64,000 bases of DNA, taken from positions 3,827,477 through 3,891,476 of the forward strand of contig WARS01000025.1 in NCBI GenBank assembly GCA_008933995.1. The letters are read 5' to 3'. The translations under genes and the position numbers were made by a program. Every line of letters starts with the position of its first letter. The stretch's first letter is position 1. The stretch comes from Datnioides undecimradiatus. Taxonomy: Eukaryota; Chordata; Actinopteri; Lobotiformes; Datnioididae. Shown piece by piece: positions 1-11,814 of this stretch. The notes beneath the pieces were generated by a model. That model did not search any database, was not told the DNA's origin, and was given only the letters and a program-made list of their open reading frames with translations.

Positions 1-1
1 C

Positions 2-94
2 CCCCTGCTGGATGGATCCAACATGACTGAGGCGCTGCTGCAGGCTTCGGCCACAGCACCACACCCTAACTCCGCTCTTAAGTCGTTTTACTAA
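2..94 (+). CDS. Possible C-terminal end of an unidentified upstream gene (partial)
   Basis: An open frame runs from base 2 to a TAA at 92-94 and would encode about 30 residues ending in NSALKSFY. I do not recognise the protein. The frame is GC-rich with mostly C/G third positions, and composition turns sharply AT-rich just after the stop. A canonical AATAAA follows at 168-173, so stop plus poly(A) signal look like the end of a last exon read left to right. A 30-codon frame can stay open by chance (roughly one in four), so this is a modest call. The 5' part would lie outside the window. Confidence 0.35.
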   Translation, partial: PLLDGSNMTEALLQASATAPHPNSALKSFY

Positions 95-167
95 CTCGAA
101 TCCAAACATATTCTACTAATTTAGGTTCTTATAAATGGAGCATCAAACTTAAATTATGTTTAACAAT

Positions 168-173
168 AATAAA
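168..173 (+). terminator. Poly(A) signal AATAAA of the possible upstream gene
   Basis: Canonical hexamer about 75 bases after the TAA at 92-94. It is only meaningful if the partial frame at 2-94 is real, because AATAAA is common in AT-rich DNA. Confidence 0.3.
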
Positions 174-174
174 G

Positions 175-3100
175 TATTTTCTAAATTATTCAGATTTTTC
201 TACACACTGGCAGCTGTGTAATAATACAACTCTGCTGACCTCATGTGGACAAAGCCAGTACTTTAGACATCGTTTCAGCTTCAGGAAGGAAGTCACCTGT
301 GTGTGGACGAAGAAACAGGAAGTTTTTGAACTTGGTTGTCAGTTCTGCTTTCTCTCTGGATGTGCCTTTGTGCGGGAAGCTGGTTCCGTCATGCTGGTGT
401 TTGTGAGGGCCAGATCAGTACAGGAACAGTGCAGTCGTCTGAGGCACTTTTTTTTTTTTTGACCAGTTGTAGGAGTTAGATTTGAGGATTATGAAAACAC
501 ATATTGGCATGACTGTAGATGTAGATTTATCTGCTTTTCTCAGTGTGTAATACACTAAGAAAATCCAGTTGCATTGTCTTTAATTAGAGTCATATTTACT
601 CACACTTTTGTCCGATTAAGAAAATGTTTCAGCGGACCATCCGCATGTTCAAGGGTGCTTGTACTGTCTCTCGGAGCATGTCATTATTTGAAGGAATTGC
701 TGAAATTTACAGTATGTTTCCTATGTTTGCATATTAAAAAGACATTGTATATACTTATACTGTATATGCACAACAGCACGACATAAAAAGATACGCTAAA
801 AAGACAAGCTAAAAGTCCTCATCTAGGGTAAACAGATAAACAGAATAACAGGAATAACAATACATAATAACATATTCCATTAACCTTAATGAGTAAAAAC
901 ACAACTTCATAATTTTAAACTTTCCAACAGTCAAGCACACACTAATAAGATCTGAGCCGTCTCAAAAAGCCCTGCTACCCTTTCGTCTGGATATATATGC
1001 TGATAGAAGTGCGGCTAGCTGAGAAATGTTGGCCACTCAGGGCGCCCGCTGCACCCTATTGGGAATCTTTGAAGGCAGCGCCAAGGTTACACCAGCGGAC
1101 AGAGGGATGCCATGGCAGGCCACTTGGCTGCAGTCATGTGTCAGCTGGTCTGAGTGCCCAGTGTCCAAACAAAGCTGACACTGTATGGAAGCGTGTACAA
1201 GATCCACAAAGTGTGAGGAGACAGACAAGGACTCCTGAGGTATAGAAAGATCACAAGGAAAAAACACCTGTATCATATGTTAGACAGGGATACTACACTA
1301 TTGTGGCTAAAAACAAAAGATTTTTTAGTACTATTCAGTGGATACAATGAACTTGAAGTATCAAAAAGATACATATGTAACAGAATATTACTGAAAGTAG
1401 CATTTTAACCGTTGATGTCTGTAAAGATGGAGCCAGTTTACATACAGCTGTGTTGCTTCACCTGTAAAATATGCACCAAAAATGCATGAAGGTAAATTTA
1501 GTCGAGTAAAAAGCAAAATTTTCTTATTAAATGCAGTAAAGAGGTATAAATTAGCATAAAATACAAATACCTCTCTGTCTATCACCTCTGTTTCCTGTCA
1601 GCCTCTTTACTGTCACTATCAGACATAAATAAGAAATGCCACACTCCAATTTTTCTATAACAATGCATCATATTTTATAAAGCATTTGTAGGTTTTCTGT
1701 AAAATCTTCATTTGTAATTGGTAACTATGGATCTTAAATAAATGTAATGCAGTAAAAAGCCCAATATTTGTCTTTATGATATACTCAAATAAAATAAAGT
1801 ACCTCCAAACGACACATCAGGATTGTAATGGAGTGGTTTCAGATGATAACACAGACACCAAAGTCAGCATCTATTCACCTCATGGCTGAGCCGGCTGGGT
1901 CGTGACGATGGGTTCAGTTGGATTATATTGCAGCCAACTGACAAAACAAATAACACTTGAAAGAGCAGGTGAGGATGGATCAGGCATCAACAGAACAACG
2001 TAGCAGCGGCTGGAGCTCCTTCTTTCTTCCTCTCTTTCCATCCCAAAAGATTCGAAATGAGTTCATTTGTTCAGATTTACGACCACATATGGAGACGTAT
2101 GGGGCTACATATTGAGCTGTCACGCTCCTATTTATGAAAGCTCTAGAAAGTGCATTACAAGCACTTCCCCGACACCAAGGCCTCCCTATTTTTTTTTCTA
2201 CTTGTGTGTATGTGTCTGTGTGGAGGCGGAAGGGAGTTGGGTTGCATCAGAAATAGCACTCCCACCTGCTGAGGATCACTGAAAAAAAAAAAATGATGAC
2301 AGAACATTTGTTGCGCCCCACGTCTTCCTCCTTTTATTGCCTCTCATTGCTCACTGAGGTATTGTCTCTTCAGCCCTGTCCCCCCTCTGTTGTGTTGTTA
2401 ACCAACACTGAATGCTGTTTGACATTGTGTCGCTAATACACGATAAAACCTCTTCAGGTGCTTGTACCGTAATGTGTAAGGATTCATTAATACTGTCAAA
2501 TGCTGGTATAATAAATCCATAATAAGATAGCTTCCTTGGTGATATGGAAGTGAAAGTTTAGAGATAAACCAAAGACATCTGCTTTATTTCCTTTAATCAT
2601 TCATCATGAATTAGGCTGTGTAAGATGAAGTGTACTCTCGTTAGGACAAATTGTCAGTGCACTACACTGCAAAACAGCAGAATTTGAGGCAGCAGTTTAG
2701 TCACCAGGAAGTGAAATGTGCATTTCCACATTCATGTTTATGAATATAAATAAAGGATTGGCTTTTTTCATTATGAATTACCTTCTTTACATCTGTGTTT
2801 TGATATTATGGCGCCATATATGTGATACACACACACATTTGTAAAAAGAGAAAATTACAATTTGCGTTTAATTGTTGTGCTCAACCAATATAACTGTCAA
2901 CATTGCAAAAACTATATGACAATGGGCATTTGTGCTTTATTCTTCCAGATAACTACCTAAATATTGTTTATGATAACACATATATAAGATATCTTGACAA
3001 ATATCTAAATTCAGAAACATTTTTAACTGCATTTGCTATATATTAGGTAAAAATCACAAATAAATTGGAGACAGAGACAAGTTTTAACATGCAGACAAAT

Positions 3101-6005
3101 CTTCTCGTTCATTTTCACTCTGGTTTCTAATCTCTGAGAAGCTCTCACAACTCACCAAGAGCAAAGCTTCAGCACTGACTCTTCCTTGATTCACGCCACT
3201 CTTTCCAAGATGTCCTTGAAGCCGACGCTCGGTTAACCGAAAACACCTTAGCACTTGCATCAGCTTTATTCCAGTGTAAGCCAGTGGAAAGAAGAGAAAC
3301 TTGATGCTGAGGGGTTAAGTGATTTGCTAGAAGTGTCAGAGCTCAGGCTGAGATTAGCATGCGTGCTCTGAAATCTTGATTAAGTCAGGCCAAGAATTCG
3401 TTGACAGCAGATGTAAACAAACATGTAACAGGACAACGATGAGGTGAGGAGGTCGGAGTAAACACGGGCCTTTTAATGACCAAATGAATTAATTAATTTC
3501 ACACAAGCCGTGGAAACAGCTCTATAAGATGGTACAGTGTGGCCAAATTAAAACTCTGACCTGAGGAGGGCGCTACATGAAACATCAGCGAAACACCAAA
3601 GTTATTGCAGTTCATCCCGATTTTGAACATGCATGCTCCTGCTTTCACCACATTCCTTCCTGTAGTTGTTGAGATGAAGATGTTTCACTCAAAACCACAA
3701 ATAACCTCATGGTAGTGCTGGGGCAAAAGTGAGGGGATCATTTAATTGTCTGTATGATTCATCCTCTGACAACCACGAATGACTAACCAAAATCTGTGGC
3801 CAAAAATGTAAAATAAAAGGTGTAAATAAGTATACAAACAATATATATATATCCCTGCACACATCAATGCATCTACATATCTAAAATAATATGCTGGCAT
3901 TTTACTTGTAAGTGCATTAAACCCCAAAGAACCAGTATCTTGCTGACTTACACAAACAGCTTGAACCTTCAGACATTGGTACTTTCTTCGATATAAAATC
4001 AATTTCATGTTCTAAAACACACCTTACTGATCTGGAGTCAGAGCAGAAATCTCTATTCAGTGTTATTTTTGTGCTATATCTGGAGCAGATGTGTTTCCAT
4101 ACTGTATGATCTCAAAACATTTCTCAGTATGGTTTTGTTTGTCATTTATCAACTTTATATTATGATAAAACTAATACATTATTGCTAGCAACCTTTGGTA
4201 TATCTGCTAAAAGTAGCATGTCTGTAGCTTCAGTGCTGCTCCTGGTGTCAAGGAGGACCTTGTAATATTGAATACTGTAAATACAGCTGTAAAAATGAAG
4301 CATTTTAACAGTGAACATATGATTATTCCTGAGGAAATGAACAATTTTTAGACATTATCATTTATTAGCATTTGTTTGACTTATTTAAACTTTGATTTAC
4401 TGCAGTAATGTCAAACATAACACCAGAGCTGGAACCACAGAGATTTACGCTTTGGCTCATAAACTTGAGCTTTCGTCTCTCCTTACAAGGACATTTATTA
4501 AAATGTATGTTTATGTATTAGTCACCAGACAGACATCTCCAGAGCATCAGTCATTACAGTGATAAGATGAAGAACTGTTGTCTTATCTTTTTCCTCCATG
4601 TCTGTTTTAAATCTTCCTAATGAGACTGTTAAAGACAATAAATTGTATGCCTTCACTGTAGCAGCTGTTTCAACCTGCTGTTCCACCTACTCCTCTTCCG
4701 TTGAACTCAGAGCCAGTGTGGCAAAACTGGAACGACCTCTTGTTATTTCAGGGAGCTACATAATCCCACCAACCAGTATTTTTATCATAATAACAGTGAT
4801 TATAATAGATCAAATGTCATAGGAGCTAATTCCTGTTATTTAACCTTGATAACGTCCCCCTCCACTCTCTCCTCGGATAAATCAGAGTGGTAATGACAAG
4901 CGCTAACGGTCCCTGCACGGTTGCATGTAATTAACCTTTGTGCTTGATGACATGTTTGACTAAAACATGAACAATAAATAAAATGAGTGAATTATGTCTT
5001 TAAAGTTGACCTTGTGTATTGATGGCGATACTGAATTCATGTCACCACAGTTAAAAGCAGCCTACATTATAATGGCAGACGGACTGGAACTATTCTTAGA
5101 TTATGATTGCGTGTTTTTGCTATGTGTGATGACTTTGGGTATGGATTCTACTCATCAAATGCATTATTACTTAGCTATTTTAACTCTTGGCCTTGTTTTG
5201 GATCAGGATTCCCTAAGCCATGCATGTAATTACTGAGACAGCAATCTTAGTTTACAGTTTATTTCACACTTTGCCAAGAGTTTTCAATGAGAAGATACAG
5301 CTTCTATGTCAGTGCACTAAATAAAGCCATAATGACATGGCACTTTGCTAGCTTAGCATTAACTTTGGAAACAGGTGGAAACAGCTAGCTGTGTTCAAAA
5401 GTAACAAAGTTCAAAAGTAACAGAGTCCATCTATCTGCATATTAAAGCTTCCCAATTAACTACTTATATTTCCTTTGTTTAATTAGTGCATTTGGAACTT
5501 GTTGCCTAGCAGCAAATGACAACCTGACATTTTCACACTTTAATTTCTACACTTATTTTGTTAATTTGAGACAGAGGCCAGGGTAACCATTTACCCACAA
5601 TTCCAGTCTTTAGCCTAAGTGAAACTAACCAGCTGCTGCAGTAGCTCCAGTTACATTAACCACATAACTACAAAGCATCTAAGTGCACTTTCCAAGAGTT
5701 TTACCTTTTCCTTATACTCTTAAGTGTAAAAAGCACAATGATACAGTTTTTGCGACTATATGATTTTATTCATATTTATGCACTGATGCATTTTTTTTTT
5801 CATTTTTCCAGGATCAAGAAACAATAATCATTATTATTTCTGAATAAGAGGCAATATCAGGACAATACCATTAAGGTAATGCTCATGATTTATTATTACA
5901 CACCCCTGGTGTTGTCGCAGTGTCAGGGGAGGTGATATTTAATGCTTGGTCCCATGCCAGCACATTCTTGGGACCAGACGTTATATCTGCTGTCCGTGCG
6001 CCACA
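175..6005. other. Intergenic region upstream of tnni1
   Basis: No coding exon was recognised. The DNA is AT-rich with scattered short open frames that lack family resemblance or splice context. A GC-richer patch at about 990-1250 stands out but is open in opposing frames and unlike any protein I know. The only repeat recognised is the MITE-like palindrome at about 5,290-5,660. Muscle enhancers for tnni1 could lie here, but none is shown by sequence alone. Confidence 0.6.
5290..5660. mobile_element. Decayed palindromic MITE-like repeat
   Basis: The left arm, near 5,340-5,400, holds a gctagcttagcatt motif followed by ggaaacaggtggaaacagct. The right arm, near 5,600-5,650, holds its approximate inverse (ttccagtctttagcctaag, then aaccagctgctg). 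This arrangement is typical of a high-copy element in percomorph genomes, recalled from experience and without a name I can give. A second copy sits at about 36,785-37,165. It is heavily diverged, so the ends are approximate. Confidence 0.5.
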
Positions 6006-6013
6006 CTGCTCAC

Positions 6014-6021
6014 ATAAAAAG
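6014..6021 (+). promoter_or_regulatory. tnni1: TATA box of tnni1
   Basis: The octamer ATAAAAAG lies about 25-30 bases upstream of the expected start of the short non-coding exon that ends with a good donor at 6074/6075. A TATA-driven promoter fits a strongly tissue-specific sarcomere gene. The start site is inferred from TATA spacing only. A near-CArG sequence (CCATTAAGG, one base short of a full SRF box) lies at 5,868-5,876, but its use is unproven. Confidence 0.55.
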
Positions 6022-6041
6022 CAGACCATTGTCTTCAGCGG

Positions 6042-6074
6042 CCGCTGTCTGACTCTGAGGACACCCAGTCACAG
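6042..6074 (+). other. tnni1: tnni1 non-coding exon 1 (5' UTR)
   Basis: Inferred first exon between the TATA box and a donor at CACAG|gtaaaa (exon ends at 6074). It contains no ATG. The 5' end is estimated from TATA spacing and may be off by 10 bases or so. A short untranslated first exon is usual for troponin I genes. Confidence 0.5.
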
Positions 6075-6675
6075 GTAAAAAAAAACAGCTTTCGTTTATT
6101 GTGTGTTAAGTACTTTAAGGAATTAGCACATCTGATTTAGTTTCAAATGGTTAATAAAAGTTGAAAAGAAGAAAAGACTATTTCAAGATCTATTTACATG
6201 TAGTTCTTTAGTCTCTTTTTCTCTTCACTTAAGTTGTCAGAACAATCAATTAAAAGTGAAAATTACAGACAGCAGGACAATATTTTAGTGTGTATAATGA
6301 ATGTGTTAACAACATGTAGTTTTATTATTGAATCATTATACATTTGTAAAATATGTCAACCTAATGAGAACATTTGCTTTTCCAGCACGTCCAGTCACTA
6401 CAGCTGTCAGGTTCCTGTCTGTTTTGTCAGATAAAGAGCTAAAAGAGCTGATTTAACAAATCAGTTGAAACTGAGATGATGCTGAATATAGTGGAGGGAA
6501 TTGTTCTTGTCACATCCTTGCTTTAATCCTCTTGTCAAAGGATGTTGAGGACTGTTTGCTATGTGGTGCTTTGATGGGTCAGATTACTTTGTGGTTCGCT
6601 GGCTTGACGTGTTACACCTAAACTGTACTTATGCACGCCTCTGTTTCTCTCATGTGTTTGTTTTTGTGCTTATAG

Positions 6676-6685
6676 CAGAAGCGAG
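6676..6685 (+). other. tnni1: Probable 10-nt non-coding microexon of tnni1
   Basis: A long pyrimidine-rich tract ends in the acceptor ...gcttatag. Ten bases (CAGAAGCGAG) follow, then a strong donor, gtaaga. If the next AG is used instead, the exon is only 7 nt (6679-6685). It has no ATG and would extend the 5' UTR. Very short early exons are known in vertebrate troponin I genes. Use is inferred from splice signals only. Confidence 0.4.
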
Positions 6686-6888
6686 GTAAGAAAATTCCTG
6701 TTAATCCTCTCTCCCTGAATGCTGCTGTCACGCTTCATATTTGTGTAATTGACTGCTCTTGATTACAGGAAAGCTGCATTCATTTCTTAAACAGATAAAA
6801 CATTGCCTCTTTTTAATGCTCTTATATAAACCTAATTACATTTGCCAATAGCATCATCACTCGCATTTGTCCCTGTTTGGGGTTTCAG

Positions 6889-6930
6889 GAGCCCGACAGA
6901 CCCGGAGCCATGAATCCCAAAGGGGATAAG
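6889..6930 (+). CDS. tnni1: tnni1 exon with start codon (coding 6910-6930)
   Basis: Acceptor ...ggtttcag ends at 6888 and donor GATAAG|gtgagc follows 6930. The first 21 bases are 5' UTR. ATG at 6910 has a fair Kozak context (GGAGCCATGA) and is the first ATG of the inferred spliced mRNA. It encodes MNPKGDK. This short N-terminus differs from the mammalian MPEVER-type start, which is expected because this segment varies most in the family. Confidence 0.85.
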
Positions 6931-8988
6931 GTGAGCAAGCTATATTCCACAGTGTTAATCCTTCATGCATGGAGAGGGGACACATTGTCCTTATGCACAT
7001 GGCAAAGATCTGGCAGAGGTTATCTGCGAGAGTTCTTATCAGCATCACTGAGAGCTTTCCCCTTGACTTCATCCTAATAATAAAGCATTATCTTTACACT
7101 TGTGGCTGCAGTAAGTAGTGTTGAGTTTGACACTCATGGGTCTTTCCATACATATTTTTACTGTATATGGAACGAACATCCCAGAGGTCCAGAGGACACC
7201 TTCACAATGTTCAGCTGTAGTTTAAAGATGTCGATGCAACTCAGTTTTCTGCTGTTTCTAATATTGTATTGCAAGTTTTCCTTTTGGGCTATCCTCCGTG
7301 TATGTGCCTCTTTACAAACCTGAATACACTCAGTATATAATTATTAATGATCAAAGAAATATAATGCAAATATCTTTCCCCACAGCCGAAGTCGAAGATT
7401 TCGGCTTCTCGCAAACTCTCCCTCAAGGTGAGTAAAGGTAATAGAGTGCTCTGGTTTCACATTGTACCAGATGAACCACTCTACCATCAACACCCATCAT
7501 GTTTCCAATGTGTTCAATTGAATTAATTTTAAGTCGGTATTATTTCTCACATGTAAATAATTGTAAAATAAAACTATGTTGTTCTGTTTATATAATGGAA
7601 CTTTTATATTTGTAATGCTACTGCTTGAAAGTGACAAAAGCAAATGTTAATTTACGCAACATTAAACCATCTATCCAGAAAAAATAATTAATTAAGCAAC
7701 TATCCCAATGATTCATCTGTGACATAAAGCTAACAATTTGAGCCATTTACTTTGCAAGCAAAGCAAACCATTTATTTGTTTGCCCACTTTAGCTAGTTGG
7801 ACTTCTGCTCTAATGCTGCCTAGAACTTTAAAACTGTAACACCAGCAACTGAAGAAATGCCTGTGATTGGGAATCATTTATTAGTATTTGTTTTCTTTGT
7901 CCAATCAGATGCTTCTCCTCACAAGAGCCTGTGAGGATTTAGAGAGGGAGACGCAGGAGAGGGAGGAAGAGAAAGTGCGTTACCTAGGAGAGAAGATGCC
8001 CCCTTTGCAACTGTCTGGATTAAGCCTGGAGGAGCTACAAGTAAGGGTCATAAACGATAGAAAAGAAAATGCTTTTTCTACTGCAGACATTGTAGGAATA
8101 ATATCAAAACCGTCTTTCTCTCCCCAGAATCTATGCAGACAGCTTCACTCAAAAATTGATGTTGTGGATGAGGAGAGATATGACTGTGAATCCAAAGTGA
8201 GCAAACACAACAAAGATGTAAGTCTCCGTCTGCCCTCCAGCACCTACCACATATTCTTTTTATCATCTTGCACTGTTCAGTAAATATTTTAAAATGAAAA
8301 AAAAAAAAAAAGTTTTCTTCTTTTGCTTTAAACCAGAGATTAAAACCTGGAAAACAACAATTTTATTGACTGCTCTAAACTCGCATTGAACTTTTCCACC
8401 GATAGAAACACCTGTACCTTTAGTTTCACTGAGTGCCCGTTTTCCAGCAAAAATCATCTTGAAATGATTTTATGTTTCAAGCTTAGGATATTTATAGGCT
8501 TGGTCAGTGGAAGTCAGAGCTTGCCAGAAGCATAAGTTTGTTTCATTTATAATTCTGTTTCATTTTTTAGATCCATGAGCTGAAGCTGAAGGTACAGGAT
8601 CTTGGAGGCAAGTTCAAAAAGCCCACCCTGAGGAAGGTGAGGGTGTCAGCAGATGAGATGATGAGAGCCCTCCTGGGGTCCAAACACAAGGGCTCAATGG
8701 ACTTAAGAGCCAACCTCAAATCTGTGAAGAAGGAGGACGTCAAACAGGACAAGGTATCAAGACTCCCAAACATTTAGTCAGGCTGCAGAAACCTGGTTGT
8801 TATGAAGTGAACATATGTAAATTAAACATTTCTTGCAGAAGAAAGTGTTTTAATTTGGGGTTTTTCATGTTACTTTTCCACCTCAGGTTCTCACTAGTGA
8901 AGTGGGTGACTGGCGTAAGAACGTTGAAGCCATGTCAGGAATGGAGGGCCGCAAGAAGATGTTCGATACAGGCGGTGGAGCACAGTGA
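6910..8988 (+). CDS. tnni1: Troponin I, slow skeletal type (complete, six coding exons)
   Basis: Troponin I is the inhibitory subunit of the thin-filament troponin complex: it blocks actomyosin until calcium-loaded troponin C binds it. Joined exons 6910-6930, 7386-7427, 7909-8040, 8128-8217, 8571-8753 and 8887-8988 encode 189 residues (human TNNI1 has 187). All junctions are phase 0 with GT-AG ends. Visible landmarks are the basic N-terminus with SASRKLSLK, the troponin C/T-binding helices (about 22-95, with [15 protein letters not shown] and DVVDEERYD), the inhibitory peptide at 109-120 ([12 protein letters not shown]), the switch segment at about 123-135 ([13 protein letters not shown]), and the C-terminal block [14 protein letters not shown] plus [23 protein letters not shown]. 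There is no cardiac-type N-terminal extension. It is closest to TNNI1 by eye; which teleost tnni1 paralogue it is cannot be settled here. Confidence 0.95.
7386..7427 (+). CDS. tnni1: tnni1 coding exon 2
   Basis: 42 bases between ccccacag and |gtgagt, encoding [14 protein letters not shown]. This matches the human TNNI1 segment KPKITASRKLLLK and begins the troponin C-binding N-terminal helix. Confidence 0.93.
7909..8040 (+). CDS. tnni1: tnni1 coding exon 3
   Basis: 132 bases (44 codons) between ccaatcag and |gtaagg. It encodes the acidic and basic coiled helix with [17 protein letters not shown] and GLSLEELQ, part of the IT-arm that pairs with troponin T. The in-frame ATG at 7909 is internal, not the start. 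Confidence 0.95.
8128..8217 (+). CDS. tnni1: tnni1 coding exon 4
   Basis: 90 bases (30 codons) between ctccccag and |gtaagt. It encodes [19 protein letters not shown] followed by [17 protein letters not shown] is a near-invariant troponin I signature. Intron 3 upstream is only 87 bases. Confidence 0.95.
8571..8753 (+). CDS. tnni1: tnni1 coding exon 5 (inhibitory and switch regions)
   Basis: 183 bases (61 codons) between ttttttag and |gtatca. It carries the actin/troponin C inhibitory peptide, the switch segment with the invariant ALLGSKHK, and [14 protein letters not shown]. This is the most conserved exon of the gene and settles the family. Confidence 0.97.
8887..8988 (+). CDS. tnni1: tnni1 last coding exon with stop
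   Basis: Starts after cacctcag and ends at TGA 8986-8988, with 33 codons plus stop. [20 protein letters not shown] is the conserved mobile C-terminal actin-binding segment. The tail, MFDTGGGAQ, differs from the mammalian ending and could help assign the paralogue. Confidence 0.95.
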   Translation, partial: VLTSEVGDWRKNVEAMSGMEGRKKMFDTGGGAQ

Positions 8989-9292
8989 GGAGTCCTGCAA
9001 ATGATGAAGCTGGTCAACTAAGAGCAGGGAAGAAAGTGTTGTCTAGACAGAAATATGGAATACTTATCTGAAGGCTAAATAACTTGAAAGCTGTAGGAAC
9101 AAGGCATTAGGTCATAAGCCCGTGTAACCCCTAGTGCATCAGTCGCGCCTCCATTTGCTTGATGGTCATTTTCTGTGCAGTGACTCAAGGCACTTAAAGA
9201 AAAGTATAGGATGAGTAGAGATCCATTTTTTTTATTACCAAACAACATTGTTTTGTTATGACATATTATTATAGACAATTAAAGTGGATATG

Positions 9293-9298
9293 AATAAA
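9293..9298 (+). terminator. tnni1: Poly(A) signal of tnni1
   Basis: AATAAA about 305 bases after the stop codon, followed by a T/G-rich stretch suitable for cleavage near 9,315-9,330. This gives a 3' UTR of about 330 bases. Confidence 0.7.
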
Positions 9299-10300
9299 GA
9301 GACACTGCTTCAGTCTTGGATGTTCCATATTTGTATTTGACTTTATCATGTTTCATTTTACTGGCAGCCGTTGGTTTATGTGCGGCATGTAAGAGAATGG
9401 AAAGCAGCTTAACTCATGATGGATTAAAAAGGGAAGCAGGGAGGGGGCATAACAGGTGTTACCTACCTAAACTCAAGCTCATAATGTTTAAATAGATCGT
9501 GCAGACATGTCCATAAAAGAAGCGAATGAGCATATTTCAAGTAAACTGAATTATCACTGAAATCATGCCCAATTGCAGCAATCTTTGCATAATGGTGATC
9601 AGACATCAGAAAATATTGAACAAACAGGTAATGAGCTAATTAAACACGAAACAGAATTGGACTGCAATCTGACGATAACTGCCAAGTCAGTGGTTTGATC
9701 ATCATGATTGTGTTTTCAGTTAGTTTTATCCACCCTTTAATCATTTAAGAAATAATGAAAAACAGTAAATGCACTTTGATATTTAACATAACTACTTTTT
9801 GATAAGTTATATTAGGAACTCGCTGATAGATATAAACCACGGGAGACTTTCCAGCAGATGGTGAAAGACTCCAGGAACACCTGGGCCCAGTATTTTTAGC
9901 CATGATGATTGTCCTCCATAACTCCTACCCTTTGAAAGCAAAACTTGAGCTGGATAGTAAAACCCACTGGTATTGTAGTCCTACACTTTGCATGTATGTG
10001 TGTGATTCCTCTGTGTGTGTCAGCGGGTTGAGTGGCTGCTGTCGCCCAGCCATTGTTATTCCAAGTATGATGGTAACACCAACAATAGCTTCAAGATCCC
10101 TGGAAGTACGCATCAGTTGGTGTATTGTATGCTTTTATGGGCTGGTTATGAAAAGGTGTGTTTAAACAGCTGATACGCATCTCTCACACATGTCAACGTC
10201 CACTTACACACACGTGGGGGTATGCACGATATGCTTCTGATGATGTGTGAAGTATGGATGGTGAAAAGTCACATCCCTCTCAGTATGTCCCAGCCTCCCC

Positions 10301-10338
10301 TGTATGTATGTGTGTATATGTATGTGTATGGTATGTAT
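10301..10338. repeat. Imperfect TATG/TG simple repeat
   Basis: Alternating tgta/tatg units, interrupted. It is the only simple repeat of this type noted in the stretch. Confidence 0.7.
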
Positions 10339-11471
10339 TTAGCCTCTTGTCGGCCTTTGCACTCAGACTTAGCAAGCTGATAATGAAAAGCAACCCAGGT
10401 CTTGATACACGCCCTGTGCCTATAAATAGGCACTGATGAGGTCGACCTTCATGCCCAACAAATGTTACAGATGTGCTTTCCAGAGTCCACTCGTGTCAGT
10501 GCCACACAGTGACTGTTACATGCAAAAGGTCATGACTGGTGTTGAGATGACAAACACATGAAAGTTTGGCTTCATGTGCCACAGCTTCAACCAGCACAGT
10601 TTATTAGTTGTAGGATTAACACGCTGACAATGTGCTTCACTGTTGATGCCACTTGGTGGCAGTCCACAGTCAGAGTAATACAGTACATTGACAGCTATAA
10701 ACATCAGAAAACATTTTTAAAAAGTGGATGTATTAAGTTAAAATCGAAGAAAATAGTTTGATGATTTGTCCCCAGTTTTAAAATTGAGCAATTATCGCTA
10801 TTTCTGGACAAAACTGATGTGACTGAAAAGAAAGCAAACTAATTTGATCTGACTTTCATTATTAAAATGAAAAATAAGTGTTCATTTTAAAAGGAGAAAA
10901 ATTCAAAGAATATGAATTTGTGTACTTTGTCAAATCTGAGTCAGTAACTGTAGAAATCAAAGAAACAAAAGCCAGATGTGTATGTGTGTCGTCAGTCCAC
11001 TTTCCACGTCTTCACAGAGGGGTGGTGGCTCATCTCCTTCCTGGTTTGACAACACCTAGAAGATGCTTGACATCTTCTCCAATTTGATTTGTGATTTTGA
11101 GCTACTTGAAGTTAAGGAACCTCCCTCTTTTCCTTCATGTTTAAAAACTGACTCCTCTCTTGGAGAAGAAAGGAACCCATGTTTCCAGAAGTTGTAAGAT
11201 GGAAGAAGTGGAGCCTGACAATAAATAATTACTGTTTTGGCTGTAAAAAGCACCAGTTCATTTCACTCATGGATTAACCCAAAGGAAAAGAAAAATGAGG
11301 GTTAGTCTGCAAAGAAAACACCAAAGAAGATTACACTGTTTGCAGGGTGTATGTGTGTGGCCTGATGAGGAAGTGTGATTGATGTCATTAATCTTCTACA
11401 TGCAGCACGAGCAGTGTATTTATTGCTGCAGGGACTTGGGGGTTGACAATATTGTAATATATTTGACAGTA

Positions 11472-11560
11472 ACAAAGGGCGGTCTGGTGATTAGACAGAC
11501 TGCCCTGTGACTGGGAGCTCCAGTCTCAGCTCTTGCAGCGGCTAATGTTGTGTACGGAAG
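11472..11560 (+). mobile_element. Possible tRNA-derived SINE head, decayed
   Basis: The sequence gggcggtctggtgattaga, then ctgccctgtgactgggagct, follows the order of a tRNA A-box region and anticodon arm as seen in teleost SINEs. The B box is degraded (ccagtctcagctc) and no clear tail or target duplication is visible. Confidence 0.35.
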
Positions 11561-11814
11561 CGATCATGCGTCTTGTCAAAATGTCCTTCAGCGAAATTAA
11601 GTGTAAACTCTGCCCGAGTCAGAATAAGTCTACATGTAAGTGATACTGAATCAAATTTACAAAAGGTGCACACATGATGCAAATGACACCTTTTTTTTAA
11701 TTTTATTTTTATTTCTTTATTTACTGATTTTCTGGGTGAACAATATAATTTGAGGAACAAATGGTTTTCAAATCTAATTTTCACTTCTAACTTTTCCTGT
11801 CACAGTTCACATAA

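Noticed and set aside
990..1276. GC-richer patch open on both strands
   Set aside because: The opposing frames exclude each other, there are no convincing splice sites, and there is no homology I recognise.
7888..8283. Single uninterrupted frame across two tnni1 exons and their intron
   Set aside because: It reads through an 87-base intron that is a multiple of three. The intron segment has no match in troponin I and has good splice sites, so the exons are 7909-8040 and 8128-8217.
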